A stretch of DNA of 64,000 bases from Phymatolithon calcareum (GCA_977006965.1 OZ345352.1:3658001-3722000); one strand, 5' to 3'. Shown: positions 44,419 to 56,960, counted from the stretch's first letter. Notes: generated from the letters alone by a model not told the origin. Numbers and translations: made by a program.

Positions 44419-46462
44419 ATGGACAACTCGCAAGGAACGCTGAAGGTCGAAAAACTCACCGAGACCAATTTCCACGCTTGGAAACAGAGAATTAAGCTAG
44501 TACTATCATTCCGCGAGCTCGATGAGTACATCGAGGTAAGCCCTCCAGCAAGGGACACAGACGAGTTCAAAGTCTGGCGTCGACATGACAAGAAGGCTAA
44601 AGCGATTATTGGTCTATCCCTTTCCGATGCCCATCTCGAACATGTACGAGGTGTCGAAACGGCGAAAGAAATGTGGCAGGCGATTCTCAACATATTCGAA
44701 CGCCATACTCTTCTTAACAAACTCGCCGCTCGTCGCAAGTTCTATACCGCCACAATGCTCGAGGGCGAAAAGATACTGCCATACACCAACCGAATTCGTC
44801 AGCTCGCATCCACACTCAAATCAATGGGTGTTGACATCGACGACAAGGAAATGGCAATCGCTGTCCTGAATGGTCTTCCGGATCGTTATGACAGTCTCAT
44901 CAGTGCCTTAGACGCACTTGGGAACGAGGACGAGACATTCTCTCTCGAGTTTGTCAAGAGCCGACTTCTACAAGAGGAGCAACGTATGACTATGCGTCTC
45001 GAAGCCTCCTCGGAGAAGTGTGAGTCCACGGCTCTTGTAAGTGCAACTCAAAATGGGTCATACGCCTACGACCATTGCGATCATTGCAATCGAGCTGGAC
45101 ATCCTTCTCTCAGGTGTTGGGCCAAGTTTCCACACCTTGCACCACCGGGATACAAACCTTCGGGTCGAAAAGGAAAGAAGGACAAACCGAGTGCCTTAAT
45201 TGCTGGTGAAACAGAATCTATTCGTGTCATGTCTGATTCTGACTACGTTTGCTTAATGGCAAAGGTTCGAAACTCAAACATTCCCGAAAAGTCCACGTCA
45301 TGGATTATCGACTCCGGAAGCACATCCCACATGACATTCGATCGTTCAATCTTTGTCTCATACACGGAAATGAGGTCGACAGTCGAAATGGGAACTAGAG
45401 CAACTGCAACCATAGCAGGAAAGGGAGATGCCATCGTGACACTCAGCATTAACGGAAAACAGTCTCAATGTATGCTCCAAAACGTTCTTCATATTCCGGA
45501 CTTTGGTTATTCGCTCCTTTCCGTTTGTAAACTGGACGTGTATGGGTATGGGATCTTATTCAAAAGCAAACGGTGCTACATCAAAGCACATGATGAGATT
45601 ATCGCCCAAGGTACTCTCCGCAAAGATCTATACATTCTAGATCGTCCGGAGAACAAACCCATGTCCAAGGAAACATCCCTCGTCAGCCTACAGCTATGGC
45701 ACGAGCGTTTCGCGCATGTCAGTCCTACTGGAATCTCTGGCATGGCACGCCATGGGGTTGTGAAAGGATTGAATATCGATCCTGGGTCTTCGCCGGACAA
45801 TGTATGCAAAGGTTGCATTGCTGGGAAAGCACATCGTGCTCCTATCCCGAAGTCTAGTGGTTCTCGCTCGGACGCACTTCTCGATCTCGTGCATTCCGAC
45901 GTTCTCGGTCCAATTGACATCCCATCACTAGGTGGCTCTCGGTATTTCATCACGTTTATCGATGATCACTCGAAATGGACTACAGTGTTCACCATGCGAA
46001 AGAATTCTGAGAGCTTCGAGTGCTTTCAGAAATTTCACAAATACGCTGAAACGCACACCGGAAGAAAGCTGAATCACCTCAACGTACATCAGTTCTCACC
46101 GGCACCTAAGCTCAAAGCTATTCGGACCGATAACGGAGGAGAATACCTGTCAAATGAGTTCAAGTCATATCTTTCAGAGCACGGTATTCACCATCAACTC
46201 ACAGTTGCTTACACTCCTCAACAGAATGGGGTTGCTGAGCGCATGAGCCGCACTTTACTCAACTTAGTGCGCTCGATGCTTCATCACAAAGGCATCGAGA
46301 AGAAGTTCTGGGCTGAAGCACTGTCAACTGCTGTGTACGTCCGAAATCGAGTTACGTCGCGAGGACTTCCTTCGAACACGACCCCCCATCACATATGGAT
46401 GGGAGCAGCACCAAACTTGGAACACTTACGCGTATTTGGCGCTAAGTGTTGGTACGTGATTC
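44419..46462 (+). pseudogene. B Gag-protease-integrase (frame cut by TRIM-like element)
   Basis: An uninterrupted frame of about 680 codons from ATG 44419. Gag N-terminal block 1-170; zinc knuckle CDHC-X4-H-X4-C near 218-232; protease WIIDSGSTSHMTFD near 295; integrase H-X4-H and CKGC near 424-465; catalytic VHSDVLG near 493; RTDNGGEY near 569 and NGVAER 36 residues later, giving D-D-X35-E. It ends at GAKCWYVI, where the miniature element inserted at GATTC. The frame continues in phase at 46820, so removal of the insert would leave the protein continuous except for one stop. Confidence 0.93.
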
Positions 46463-46814
46463 TGTTGTCATAATATTATTTGATCAAAACGACTAGGCCA
46501 CGTGTCCGGTGTGGATTGTTGACAGAAGAAGTGAACCAAGGATATTTATATCCAACACGCCCCCTCACTTCGAGGTCCTTTGCTTTTGGATGTCGTCACC
46601 ATGCATGCTCTAATCTTCAGATCCATATGTCATGATGCGCCAGACGTGGGAATTTATTTTATAGAAAGTCAACATCGGGAATTGAACCCGTGACCTCAGC
46701 GCTAGCTGGGCCCATAACCTGTTGTCATAATATTATTTGATCAAAACGACTAGGCCACGTGTCCGGTGTGGATTGTTGACAGAAGAAGTGAACCAAGGAT
46801 ATTTATATCCGACA
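46463..46814 (-). mobile_element. Miniature LTR element (TRIM-like), 352 bp, TSD GATTC
   Basis: Two 95-bp direct repeats (46463-46557 and 46720-46814) differ at one base and begin TGTTG and end CAACA. They enclose 162 bp without a coding frame. In minus sense the 5' repeat is followed at once by GGTTATGGGCCCAG (46706-46719) and the 3' repeat is preceded by the purine tract GAAGTGAGGGGG (46558-46571). GATTC lies on both sides (46458-46462, 46815-46819). This is the full set of cis elements for reverse transcription with no protein, the definition of a terminal-repeat retrotransposon in miniature. The repeat contains TATAAATA, a candidate promoter. Confidence 0.9.
46678..46688 (-). other. B-box/T-arm-like motif inside the miniature element
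   Basis: Minus sense reads GGTTCAATTCC, a match to the RNA polymerase III B-box consensus, inside CGGGTTCAATTCCCG, a T-arm-like hairpin. No matching A box at the expected distance upstream and no cloverleaf were found, so this is not called as a tRNA. Confidence 0.4.
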
Positions 46815-46819
46815 GATTC

Positions 46820-48945
46820 CGAAAAAGAAGGTCAAGAAACTCGACTCTCGTACTCGTGAAGCGATCATGATGGGATACTCGTTTCCATCTAAGGGATACA
46901 AGTTATGGGATCCGAATGCATGCAAGGTGATCGTATCTCGGGATGTTATATTTGACGAATCGGCATGCGAAACTGAGAAACCTAAAACGGATGTACCAAT
47001 CAGTTTTCCAAATGCAGGGTTTGACCAAAGCTTTCACGATGCATTTGAAACCGAGGAAGCTACCGAAATTCCTTCAGCGATAATCAAGGTCGAGCAGAAA
47101 CCCAACTATGCCGACATCCGTGAGGTTGCCGTGAAAGTCGAGGACGTTGCAGTGGAGGGAACCGTGGACGAACGAAAGGGCAATGGTGATGGACAGCACA
47201 GTGGCTCTAAAGAAGAATCTATCTCAACTTCTCATGCTGACGCAACTCCTGAGTTAGTCGCAAAACCCATACTTCGTCGATCCACTCGTGTCTCAAAGCC
47301 ACCAAGTGATTTCTGGAATGCTGGTCCGCATACAGTCATGTTGGCTCTCGAATCCGCCAAATTTGCAACTGAAACTGCTTTGTCTTCTCAAGAAGTTCCG
47401 CAGACTTTCAGAAGTGCCACGTCGAAAGACAACGTTGACTATTGGTCCCCTGCGATTGAGAAAGAACACTCATCTCTCATGCGCAACAAGACTTGGACAT
47501 TAGTACCACGCGAATCCGGAATGAACGTTCTCCCTTGCAAATATGTGTTTAAAGTCAAGGACACTGGCCCGAAAGCTCGCATTGGCGCGAAAGGGTTCCG
47601 ACAGGTGCACGGTGTGGATTACGGCGAAACATATGCCCCAGTCGTGAAGTTCACATCAATTCGGATTCTTCTCGCTACGGTGGCTGTTCATGATCTCGAA
47701 CTTGTCCAAATGGATGTCGTCACTGCATTCTTGCACGGAGAATTGGATGAAGATATTTACATGGAGGTTCCCGCTGGATTTCGTGATCCCAAGCGTCCTG
47801 ACCTCGTGTGTAAGCTGTTGAAGGCGCTGTACGGGATAAAACAAGCTCCCCGGCAATGGCATGCGAAAATTGATGATTTCTTAATCAATGAACTCGGATT
47901 TACAAGCAGTCCGAATGATCCGTGCCTGTATGTTCGGCACACTTCTAAGAGCATTATGATCATTGCACTGTACGTCGATGACTTGCTCATTGCCGGCAAC
48001 GACACTGTTGCCATTGCATGGATGAAGGGGGAGCTTAACCGGCGATTTGAGATGAAGTATCTTGGAAACGCAAGCGTATTCCTCGGATTAGAGATCCGTC
48101 GGGATCGTGATCTCCGAACATTGCACCTATCGCAGAAGTCGTACGCGGAAACAGTTTTGAAACGGTTTAACATGGATAATTCTTAACCGGTACCAACGCC
48201 GATGGAGCCTTACAAGAAAACCAACAACGTACATGAACTCGACATCACGGAATCTGTCTCATCTGAGGTTCCGTATCGCCCTGCAATTGGAAGTGTTATG
48301 TATCTGATGGTTGGAAGTCGGCCGGATATCTCGGATGCTGTCGGAAAACTCTCTTCCTTCTGTGAGAATCCACTGCAAATCCATTGGACGGCTGTTAAGC
48401 GTGTTTTACGTTACATCGCCGGAACTCGTAATCATGGGATTCTGTTTGGCAAAGACAAGAGTTTGACGCCAGTGGGGTTTAGCGACTCCGACTGGGCAGG
48501 CTGTCAAGAAACTCGTAAGTCGACAAGTGGATACGTCTTCATACTTGCAAGGGGAGCAATTAGCTGGCGATCCAAGAAGCAAACCATTGTCGCGACATCG
48601 TCATGTGAGGCTGAATACATTGCTGCATGTGCTGCTGCGAAAGAAGCAGTCTGGCAATCGCGATTGGTTTCCGACATACTTGGTGTCAACAAGCCATCTC
48701 GCATGCTCATCTTCTCGGACAACCAAGGCGCTATATCATCGACTCAAAACGAGGCAATTACCAAACGAAACAAACATATTGATATTCAATATCATTATGT
48801 TCGCGAAGCTGTGGCAACCGGGAAAGTGGAATTCAAGTACTGTCCGACGGAGTTCATGGTCGCTGATGCACTTACGAAACCACTAAGTCGAATCAAGGTA
48901 TCCGAGTTCGCGGAAAAGATGGGATTGTATCCTGCATGTTCGTAA
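46820..48945 (+). pseudogene. B integrase tail-RT-RNase H (one stop)
   Basis: Continues B pol: KKKVKKLDSRTREAIMMGYS, a long acidic spacer, RT with MDVVTAFLHGELDEDIYMEVP, YGIKQAPRQWH and ALYVDDLLIAGND, then RNase H with FSDSDWAGC, SWRSKKQTIVATSSCEAEYIA, FSDNQGAISS and VADALTKPLSR. TAA at 48184-48186 replaces Lys in the NSKPVPTPME motif between RT and RNase H. Stop at 48943-48945, purine tract before the LTR. Apart from this stop and the inserted miniature element the coding is intact. Confidence 0.93.
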
Positions 48946-48966
48946 GCTTCTTCGATCGAGGGGGAG

Positions 48967-49384
48967 TATTGGAAATGTGACTGCTTGGAGCTCTTGTCGC
49001 AGTACACATTATCCTTTGTCATAAGTCTCTAGCCATTTCTCATATGTTATGATAGAATCAATCCATGTTTTTTCATCTTTACTGACAATGTAGCCGGTCA
49101 ATCATTTTCTTGATTGATCTTGTCATTGTCAGTAATTCAATCATTTCGTTGATTGAATCAATCACAGTCAACATTTCAATCTTTTAGTTGATTGATTCAA
49201 TCACAGTTAGTAGTGCAATGAGCATCAGAAGTCTTATCATACCTCAATCTGAGGCCTATATAAGACCCGGATCTGATGCCCCGACTCAATAAACCAAGAA
49301 ACATCTCACAACCAACCCAACCATCTCAACCATCTCAACCACCTCAACCATCTCAACCATCAACAACCAAACCTCCATCCAACA
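48967..49384 (+). repeat. B 3' LTR, type B
   Basis: 418 bp, starting TATTGG (one change) and ending CCAACA, followed by ATTCC. Confidence 0.92.
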
Positions 49385-52300
49385 ATTCCAAGACTGACTG
49401 AGCGTAGACCGACTGCGAACGGTGAAGAGTTCGAACTGTGCTATCTCGGCGAATTTCAAGTCCAAGACAAACATTAGCTTCTCCAAGGTCCTTCATCTCG
49501 AATCGCTTGTTCAGCTCCCCCTTGATCCACGAAATAGCAGAAGTATCGTTTCCGGCAATCAGCAAGTCATCCACAGATAGCGCGATGATCATGATGCTGC
49601 TTGACTTATGCCGGACATAAAGACAAGGATCATTGGAACTACTTGAGAAGCCGAGCTGGTCCATGAGGATCTTGTCGATCTTGGCATGCCACTGTCGCGG
49701 TGCTTGCTTCAGGCCGTATAGTGCCTTCAAGAGCTTGCAAACAAGGTCAGGACGCTTGGGATCTTGAAATCCAGACGGAACCTCCATGTAGATGTCTTCG
49801 TCAAGGTCACCATGCCAGAAAGCCGTAACAACATCCATTTGGTATAGTTCCAAAGCATGGACAGCAACGGTTGCAAGTAGGATACGAATCGAGGTGAACT
49901 TTACGACTGGGGCATACGTTTCACCGTAGTCCATCCCATGCACCTGTCGGAACCCTTTCGCAACAATGCGAACTTTAGGGCCTGTATCCTTGACCTTGAA
50001 GACAGACTTGCACGGTAGAACGTTCATGCCAGGCTTGCGAGTGACCAACTTCCAAGTGTTGTTGCGGGTTAGTGACGAGTGTTCATTCTCAATGCCCGGA
50101 GACCAGAAGTCGACATTTTTAATTGAAGTCGCTTCCTTGAAGGTCTGAGGCACTTGATGAGAAGACAAACCGGTTTCAGATGCAAGGTTGACGGACTCGA
50201 AGGCCAGCATAGCAGTATGCGACGGAGCGTTCCAGAAGTCAGTGGGTGGTTTTGAGACCCGAGCTGACCTACGCAGAATGGGCTTGGCGATCATCGGAGA
50301 TGTTTCGTCAGAACCAGATGGAGATATAGGTTGTTCTCCACCATCTGCTTGCTCACCTTCGTCAATGTCCTTCTCGATGCTCTTATCGTCTACATCCGAA
50401 ATGACCTTACCTTCAACCGTATCATCACTCAGTTTGATTTATGGATTTTCAAGTGATACATTGGTTTCGGTCTCATCGAATCCGCAATTCGATTCATTGA
50501 ACGTCACGTCCCTTGACACAATCACTTTCCGCAAGTCCGCATCCCACAGCTTATACCCTTTTGATGCCAACGAGTATCCCAGCATAACCGCATCACGAGT
50601 ACGACTGTCGAGTTTCTTCACTTTCTTCTTCGGAATCACGTACCAACACTTGGCGCCAAATACGCGCAAGTGTCCCAAATCTGGAGGGGCACCCATCCAT
50701 ATGTGATGGGGGGTCGTGTTCGAAGGAAGTCCTCGTGACGTAACTCGGTTGCGCACATACACAGCAGTTGCCAACGCTTCAGCCCAGAACTTCTTCTCGA
50801 TACCTCTGTGATGGAGCATCGAGCGCACTAAGTTGAGAAGTGTGCGGTTCATGCGTTCAGCCACCCCATTTTGCTGTGGGGTGTAAGCGACTGTGAGCTG
50901 TTGATGGATGCCGTGTTCCGCAAGATATGCTTTGAACTCGTTTGAAAGGTACTCGCCTCCATTGTCGGTCCTAATTGCTTTGAGCTTTGGTGCTTTCGAG
51001 AAGTTCTGTATGTTCAAGTGCTTAAGCTTTCTACCTGTACGGGTTTCAGCGTACTTGTGAAACTTCCGAAAACACTCAAAGCTCTCCGATTTCTTTCGTA
51101 TGGTGAATACCGTGGTCCACTTGGAGTGATCATCGATGAATGTGATGAAGTACTGTTATCCTCCAAGGGACGGAATGTCGATAGGACCAAGAACGTCTGA
51201 ATGTACGAGATCGAGAACAGCGGTAGAGCGAGAATTACTGCACTTTGGAATCGGAGCACGATGACCTTTGCCGGCAAGACAATCATTACATGGATGTGTG
51301 GACTGTGAGTTGGGAGCAATCTTTACACCTTTCACCACCCCATGGTTTACCATTCCGGTAACTCCAGTGTGGTCAACATGCGCAAGTCGTTCATGCCAGA
51401 GCTGTAGGCTCGCGAAACAGGAAACTTCGTTAAGTTTATTTCCATCTGCAAGGTCTAGAGAGTAGAGACTTTTGCGTAGAGTACCTGTTGCGATAGTGTC
51501 ATGATGAGCTTTCACATAGCAACGGCTGTTCTTGAACGTTATACCATAGCCGTACTCATCCATTTTTGAGACAGACAATAGAGAGTATCCAAAGTCGGGT
51601 ATGTGCATAACGTCCTTGAGCTTTCGTTTTAACGATTTGCCGTTCACGTTAAGCGTAATGATGACATCACCTTTTCCAGCGATTGTGGCCTGTGCTTTGG
51701 TTCCCATTTCGACGGTTGAAGATATTTTGGTGTATGAGCAGAAGATTGAACGATCGAACGTCATATGCGATGTACTACCAGAGTCAATGATCCATGGCTT
51801 TGACTTCTCGGAAATATCAGAATCGCGCACCTTGACCATCAGGCATACAAAGTCGGAATAGGACATAACTCGAACATGTTCCGATTCATCGGTCAGGAAG
51901 GCAGCTGGTTTCGTTTGCTTTCCATTCCGATTTTTGTATCCTTCAGGAGCAAGGTGTGGAGACCTGGTCCAACATTTCACACTTTTATGTCCAGATCGAT
52001 GACAATGTTCACAGTAGTCACGAATTCGTTCTCCATCGCGTCTTGCAGTGAAAAGTGCAGCAGTCTCAGCTTTGACGGTTGATGCTTCGACACGCATTGA
52101 GATGCGTTGCTCTTCCTGGAGTAGTTGACTATTCACGAATTCAAGTGAGAATGATTCGTCTTCATTGCCGAGAGCATCAAGTGCACTTATCAAGCTGTCG
52201 CAGCGTTCGGGAAGTCCGTTCAATACAGCCATGGTCATTTCTTTATCGTCAATATCGACACCCATTGACTTGAGGGTGGATGCGAGTTGGCGAATGCGGT

Positions 52301-52670
52301 TCGTATAGGGCAGTATTTTCCCGTCCTCGAGCATAGTGGCAGTGTAGAACTTGCGTCTAGCGGCCAGTTTGTTAAAAAGAGTGTGTAGTTCGAAGATATT
52401 GAGAATCGACGTCCACATTTCTTTGGCCGTTTCGACATCCTGCACATGCTCGAGATGTTCGTCTGAAAGCGAGAGACCGATAATAGCCTTTGCCTTATTG
52501 TCATTACGACGCCAGAGCTTGAAATCATCGGAATCTCGTGCCGGTGGATCGTTCTCTATGAACTCGTCGAGTTCGCGGAATGATAGTACTAGCTGAATTT
52601 TCTGTTTCCAAGCATGGAAATTGGTCTCATTGAGTTTCTCGACCTTCAGCGTTCCTTGCGAGTTGTCCAT
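49385..52670 (-). pseudogene. T Gag-protease-integrase-RT part
   Basis: Starts at ATG 52668-52670 (MDNSQGTLKVEKLNE). Gag, zinc knuckle CEHC-X4-H-X4-C, protease (KPWIIDSGSTSHM), integrase with CNDCLAGK, VHSDVLG, TDNGGEY and NGVAERMNR, then RT with an altered active site: ALSVDDLLIAGND, i.e. YVDD has become SVDD. Stops: TAA at about 51156 just after PSLGG, and TAA at about 50439 in the spacer (ENP stop). B is inserted directly after the VYAQSVLE motif. Closest in the window to N and H1. Confidence 0.92.
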
Positions 52671-53236
52671 TTTGGGGAGTGTGGGTCTTCTATTCTTGTC
52701 TAAAATCCGTTCGGGGAGTCCACTGCGAGTCAACCGAAGTTAACTATAAAGGCAATCTATCTCGTATAAGAAATTCCTTCAAGTCAATGTGACCTGGACC
52801 TTGATCGGGGGATGGCTCAATGGCCGTATACCTCTTGTGGCGTTTTGGTACACCTGAACCTGCAGTCGGCAACACGCACTGCAAGACGCTTTGTGGTATC
52901 CTGAGGTGGGCCCGACAAGAAAACCGAGGGTAATCAAGCAAGGAGACACAACAGAAACCCTTGTGGTGTTTTGGTACACCTGAACCTCCAGCCGGCAACG
53001 CGCACTGCAAGACGCAATAACACTTTCTGAACGGGCCTCACTCAAAGACCAGAGGTAATTGAGCAAGGAACCGAACAGGAAGCTCGTGAACAAAGATAGA
53101 CAAGTCCCCTGGAGCGGGCCTTGGGAGAAAACCAGAGGTAATCAAGCAAGGATGCGCAACCAGGAGAAGATCAGGGGCGAAGGATGAGCCCCGGAGACGA
53201 CGATGATGATGAAGCGCGGTGGTGATCAAGCGCTGA
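52671..53236 (-). other. T leader with R1 and R2 repeats
   Basis: 566 bp, the same organisation as the N leader: two R2 blocks and three R1 blocks in reverse orientation, plus an ATGATG-rich stretch near the PBS. No gene. Confidence 0.6.
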
Positions 53237-53250
53237 CTGGGCCCATAACC
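53237..53250 (-). other. T primer-binding site
   Basis: A perfect ctgggcccataacc beside the LTR. Confidence 0.9.
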
Positions 53251-53695
53251 TGTTGTTGGAGGTTAGGGATAAGATGAGGTGAAGGAAAAAGTTTGGTTGG
53301 AGTGAATTGGTTGAGTAGAAGATGAGTTGTGATTGAATGAGTTCCTTGGTTTATTCACTTGGCGGACCTCAGGTCAAGACTATATAGACCTGAGAACACA
53401 ACCAGACTTGATCAAAACCCTAATTGACGACGGAGACACATTAACCCTAAACAAATTTGTCATACTATCATATGACACGTGTAACATGAAAAAAATGAAG
53501 AATCATCTACTGAGTGAGGGGAGTATGATTATCATACTCTTATCATACTCTGACACGTGTCACTGCCAATGTTCTTGATCCAAAGCTCTGAGACACTTCG
53601 TCTTTCGACTTGACACGTGTACACATGTACCGAGATCATACCTTGATATTGAAGTGTGTTTGCGACTAGAGCTCCAAGCAATCACACTTCCAACA
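53251..53695 (-). repeat. T 5' LTR, type A
   Basis: 445 bp, with TGTTGTTGG on the PBS side and TTCCAACA on the outer side, flanked by GCATC of R gag. The outer flank does not match the TGCCG flank of T's 3' LTR. Confidence 0.92.
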
Positions 53696-56600
53696 GCATC
53701 CACCCTCAAGTCAATGGGTGTCGACATCGACGATAAAGAAATGGCAATGGCCGTGCTCAGCGGACTTCCGGAACGCTTCGATAGCTTAATCAGTGCACTC
53801 GATTCTCTCGGAAATGAAGATGACTCATTCTCTCTTGAATTCGTAAAGAGTAGACTTTCGCAAGAAGAGCAACGCATGTCTATGAGTGTCGAAGCATCAA
53901 CCGTGAAAGCTGAGACTGCGGCACTGTTCGCTCCCAGAAGTGATGGAGAACGTATTCGTGACTTCTGCGACCATTGTCATCGATCCGGACATAAGAGCGT
54001 TAAGTGCTGGACCAAGTTCCCGCATCTTGCTCCAGACGGATACAAACGTCGAAATGAAAAGCAGACCAAACCATCTGCATTTCTGACCGATGAATCGAAA
54101 CCCACTCGCGTGATGTCCGATTCCGACTTTGTATGTCTGATGGCCAATGTGCGCAGGGCCGACATTCCCGAAAAGTCAAAGTCATGGATCATCGACTCTG
54201 GAAGTACACCGCATATGACATTTGACCGTTCAATTTTCTGCTCCTACACCGAAATGACGTCAACTGTGGAGATGGGAACGAAAGCTGAGGCCACAATCGC
54301 AGGAAAAGGTGATGCTATCATCACAATCAATGTCAATGGGAAGCCGTCCAAATGCAAACTGAAGGATGTCATGCACATTCCAGACTTTGGATACTCTTTA
54401 CTATTGGTATCTAAAATGGATGAGTATGGATATGGAATCACGCTCAAGAACAGACGCTGCTATGTTAAAGCTCATGATGATACAATTGCTACAGGTACAC
54501 TTCGCAAGAATCTCTACTCACTCGATCTTGCAGATGACAATAAAGTTAACGAAGTTTCCTGTCTTGCTAGCCTTCAGCTTTGGCATGAATGTCTCGCTCA
54601 TGTCCACCCATCTGGTATCTCTGATATGGTACGTCATGGGGTGGTCAAAGGTGTAAACGTAGCTCCCAGTCCAATTTCAAAACATCCATGTAGTGGCTGT
54701 CTTGCCGGCAAAGGTCATCGCGCTCCTATTCCAAAGTCCAGTAGTACTCGTTCTAAAGCCGTCCTCGACCTCGTGCATTCTGCCGTCTTAAGTCCTATCG
54801 ACATTCCGTCACTTGGAGGCTCCCAATACTTCATCACGTTCATTGATAATCACTCCAAGTGGACCACAGTGTTCACGATGCGAAAGAAGTCAGAGAGCTT
54901 TCAGTGTTTTCGAAAGTTCCACAAGTACGCTGAAACCCATACAGGTAGATAGTTTAAACATTTGAATGTACAGGATTTTTCGCCTTCACCAAAGCTCAAG
55001 GCTATTCGGACAGATAACGGAGGCGAGTACCTGTCCAATGAGTTCAAGGCATATTTGGCACAACACGGTATACAGCAGCAACTCACAGTAGCATACACCC
55101 CACAACAAAATGGGGTGGCTGAACGCATGACCCGCACCCTTCTCAACTTGGTACGCTCGATGCTTCACCGCAGAGGCATCGACAAGAAGTTCTGGGCTGA
55201 AGCACTTGCTACTGCTGTATAAGTTCGCAATCGAGTTACGTCACGAGGACTACCTTCGAACACGACCCCCCATCACATATGGATCGGTGCTGCTCCAGAT
55301 TTGGGACACTTACGTGTGTTTGGCATAAAGTGTTGTTATGTGATTCCGAAAAAGAAAGTAAAGAAACTCGACAGTCGTACTCGTGAGGCCATTATGATGG
55401 GATATTCGACTTCGTCCAAAGGCATCCGAACGCAATATGTCTTCTCAACAAGTGCCTCAGACCTTCAAGGAAGAGATTTCAAATCAAAATGTCGACTTCT
55501 GGTCACCGGCCATTGAGAAATAACATTCGTCTCTTGTCCAAAACAACACTTGGAAGCTTGTTCCGCGCAACTCTGACATGAACATCCTTCCGTGCAAGTA
55601 TGTCTTCAAGGTCAAGGATACAGGCCCGAAAGTTCGAATTGTAGCAAAAGGGTTTCGACAGGTGCATTGGGTGGACTATGGTGAGACGTATGCCCCAGTC
55701 GTTAAGTTCACATCGATTCGTATCCTACTTGCAAGAGTTGCTGTCCATGACTTGGAACTACACCAAATGGATGTTGTTACAGCTTTCCTGCATGGCGACC
55801 TTGACGAAGATATCTATATGGTATTTTCTGCTGGTTTTCGAGATCCCAAGCGTCCAGACCTAGTGTGCAAACTCCTCAAGGCACTATACGGCCTGAAGCA
55901 AGCTCCGCGACAGTGGCATGCCAAGATCGACAAGTTCCTTATCGACGAGCTCGGGTTCTCGAGCAATCCCAACGACCCATGTCTATACGTTCGACACAAG
56001 TCAAACAGCATCATGATCATTGCGTTGTATGTGGATGACTTGTTGATTGCTGGAAACGACACATCTGCCACTTCGTGGATCAAGGGGGAGTTGAACAAGA
56101 AGACCTTGATGAAGCAAGTGTATCCCTCGGGCTTGAAATCCGCCGTAATCGCACAAATCGGACACTTCATCTTTCACAGTCGGTCTACGCTCAGTCAGTG
56201 TTAGAACGCTTCGGCATGGAAAACTCGAAACCAGCACCTACTCCGATGGAGTTAAGCTATCACCGAGTCACTTGCAGACGAAGTCCCTTATCGTCCAGCT
56301 ATCGGATGTCTCATGTACTTAATGGTCGGAACTCGTCCAGACATCTCGGACTCGGTCGGAAAGCTCTCTTCGTTTTGCGAGAAACCCCTTAAGCGTCACT
56401 GGATGGGTGTAAAGCGCGTTCTTCGGTATATTGCAGGCACTCGAGACCATGGAATCCTGTTCGGTGCAAGTGGTAGCCTGGTTCCAATCGGGTACACGGA
56501 CGCGGATTGGGCAGGATGTCGTGAGACAAGGCGATCAACAAGTGGCTATGTGTTCCTTCTTGCAGGGGGAGCCATAAGCTGGCGTTCAAAGAAGCAAACC

Positions 56601-56960
56601 ATCGTTGCCACGTCAACATGCGAAGCGGAGTACATCGCTTCTTGTGCCGCCGCCAAGGAAGCCGTGTGGCTGTCAAGACTTATCGTTGATATCTAAGGTC
56701 TCCACAAGCCGACTCCTATGACTCTATATACCGACAGTCAAAGTGCGATCGCGATGGGAAAGAACGCTGCTATCACTCAGCGCAACAAACATATTGACAT
56801 TCAGTATCACTATGTTCGTGATGTTGTGGCAGCCGGCAAAATCTTGATCAAATACTGCAGCACCGAGTGTATGGTTGCAGATGCACTGACGAAGCCACTC
56901 GATCGTGTCAAGACTGTCAAGTTCTCTCAAGACATGGGAGTACGGAAAAGAGAGTATTAG
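53696..56960 (+). pseudogene. R copia gag-pol (D family), heavily damaged
   Basis: Begins in gag at STLKSMGVDIDDKEMAMAVLS. Contains zinc knuckle CDHC-X4-H-X4-C, protease WIIDSGSTPHMTFD, integrase triad, RT with ALYVDDLLIAGND, and RNase H to the stop at 56958-56960. Lesions: TAG at 54950-54952, TAA near 55220, a deletion with filler at 55421-55440 joining the integrase tail to the RT spacer, a stop near 55520, loss of about 12 bases near 56098 (after the GELNK motif), a deletion near 56250, and TAA at 56694-56696. The first 54,950 to 53,696 segment, gag to integrase, is still open. Confidence 0.9.

Larger units (their letters stand above)
43245..49384 (+). mobile_element. B: complete copia element, type-B LTRs, in T
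   Basis: LTRs at 43245-43671 and 48967-49384, PBS at 43672, gag-pol 44419-48945 and a purine tract. Flanks are GTTCC (43240-43244) and ATTCC (49385-49389), one mismatch apart, in T's RT. The two LTRs differ at about a dozen positions and by nine-base repeat units. Confidence 0.92.

Noticed and set aside
46625-46720. tRNA gene in the miniature element
   Set aside because: A T-arm-like hairpin and B-box match exist, but no D arm, anticodon arm in the right order or acceptor stem was found; the tRNA-like anticodon sequence is the PBS on the opposite sense.
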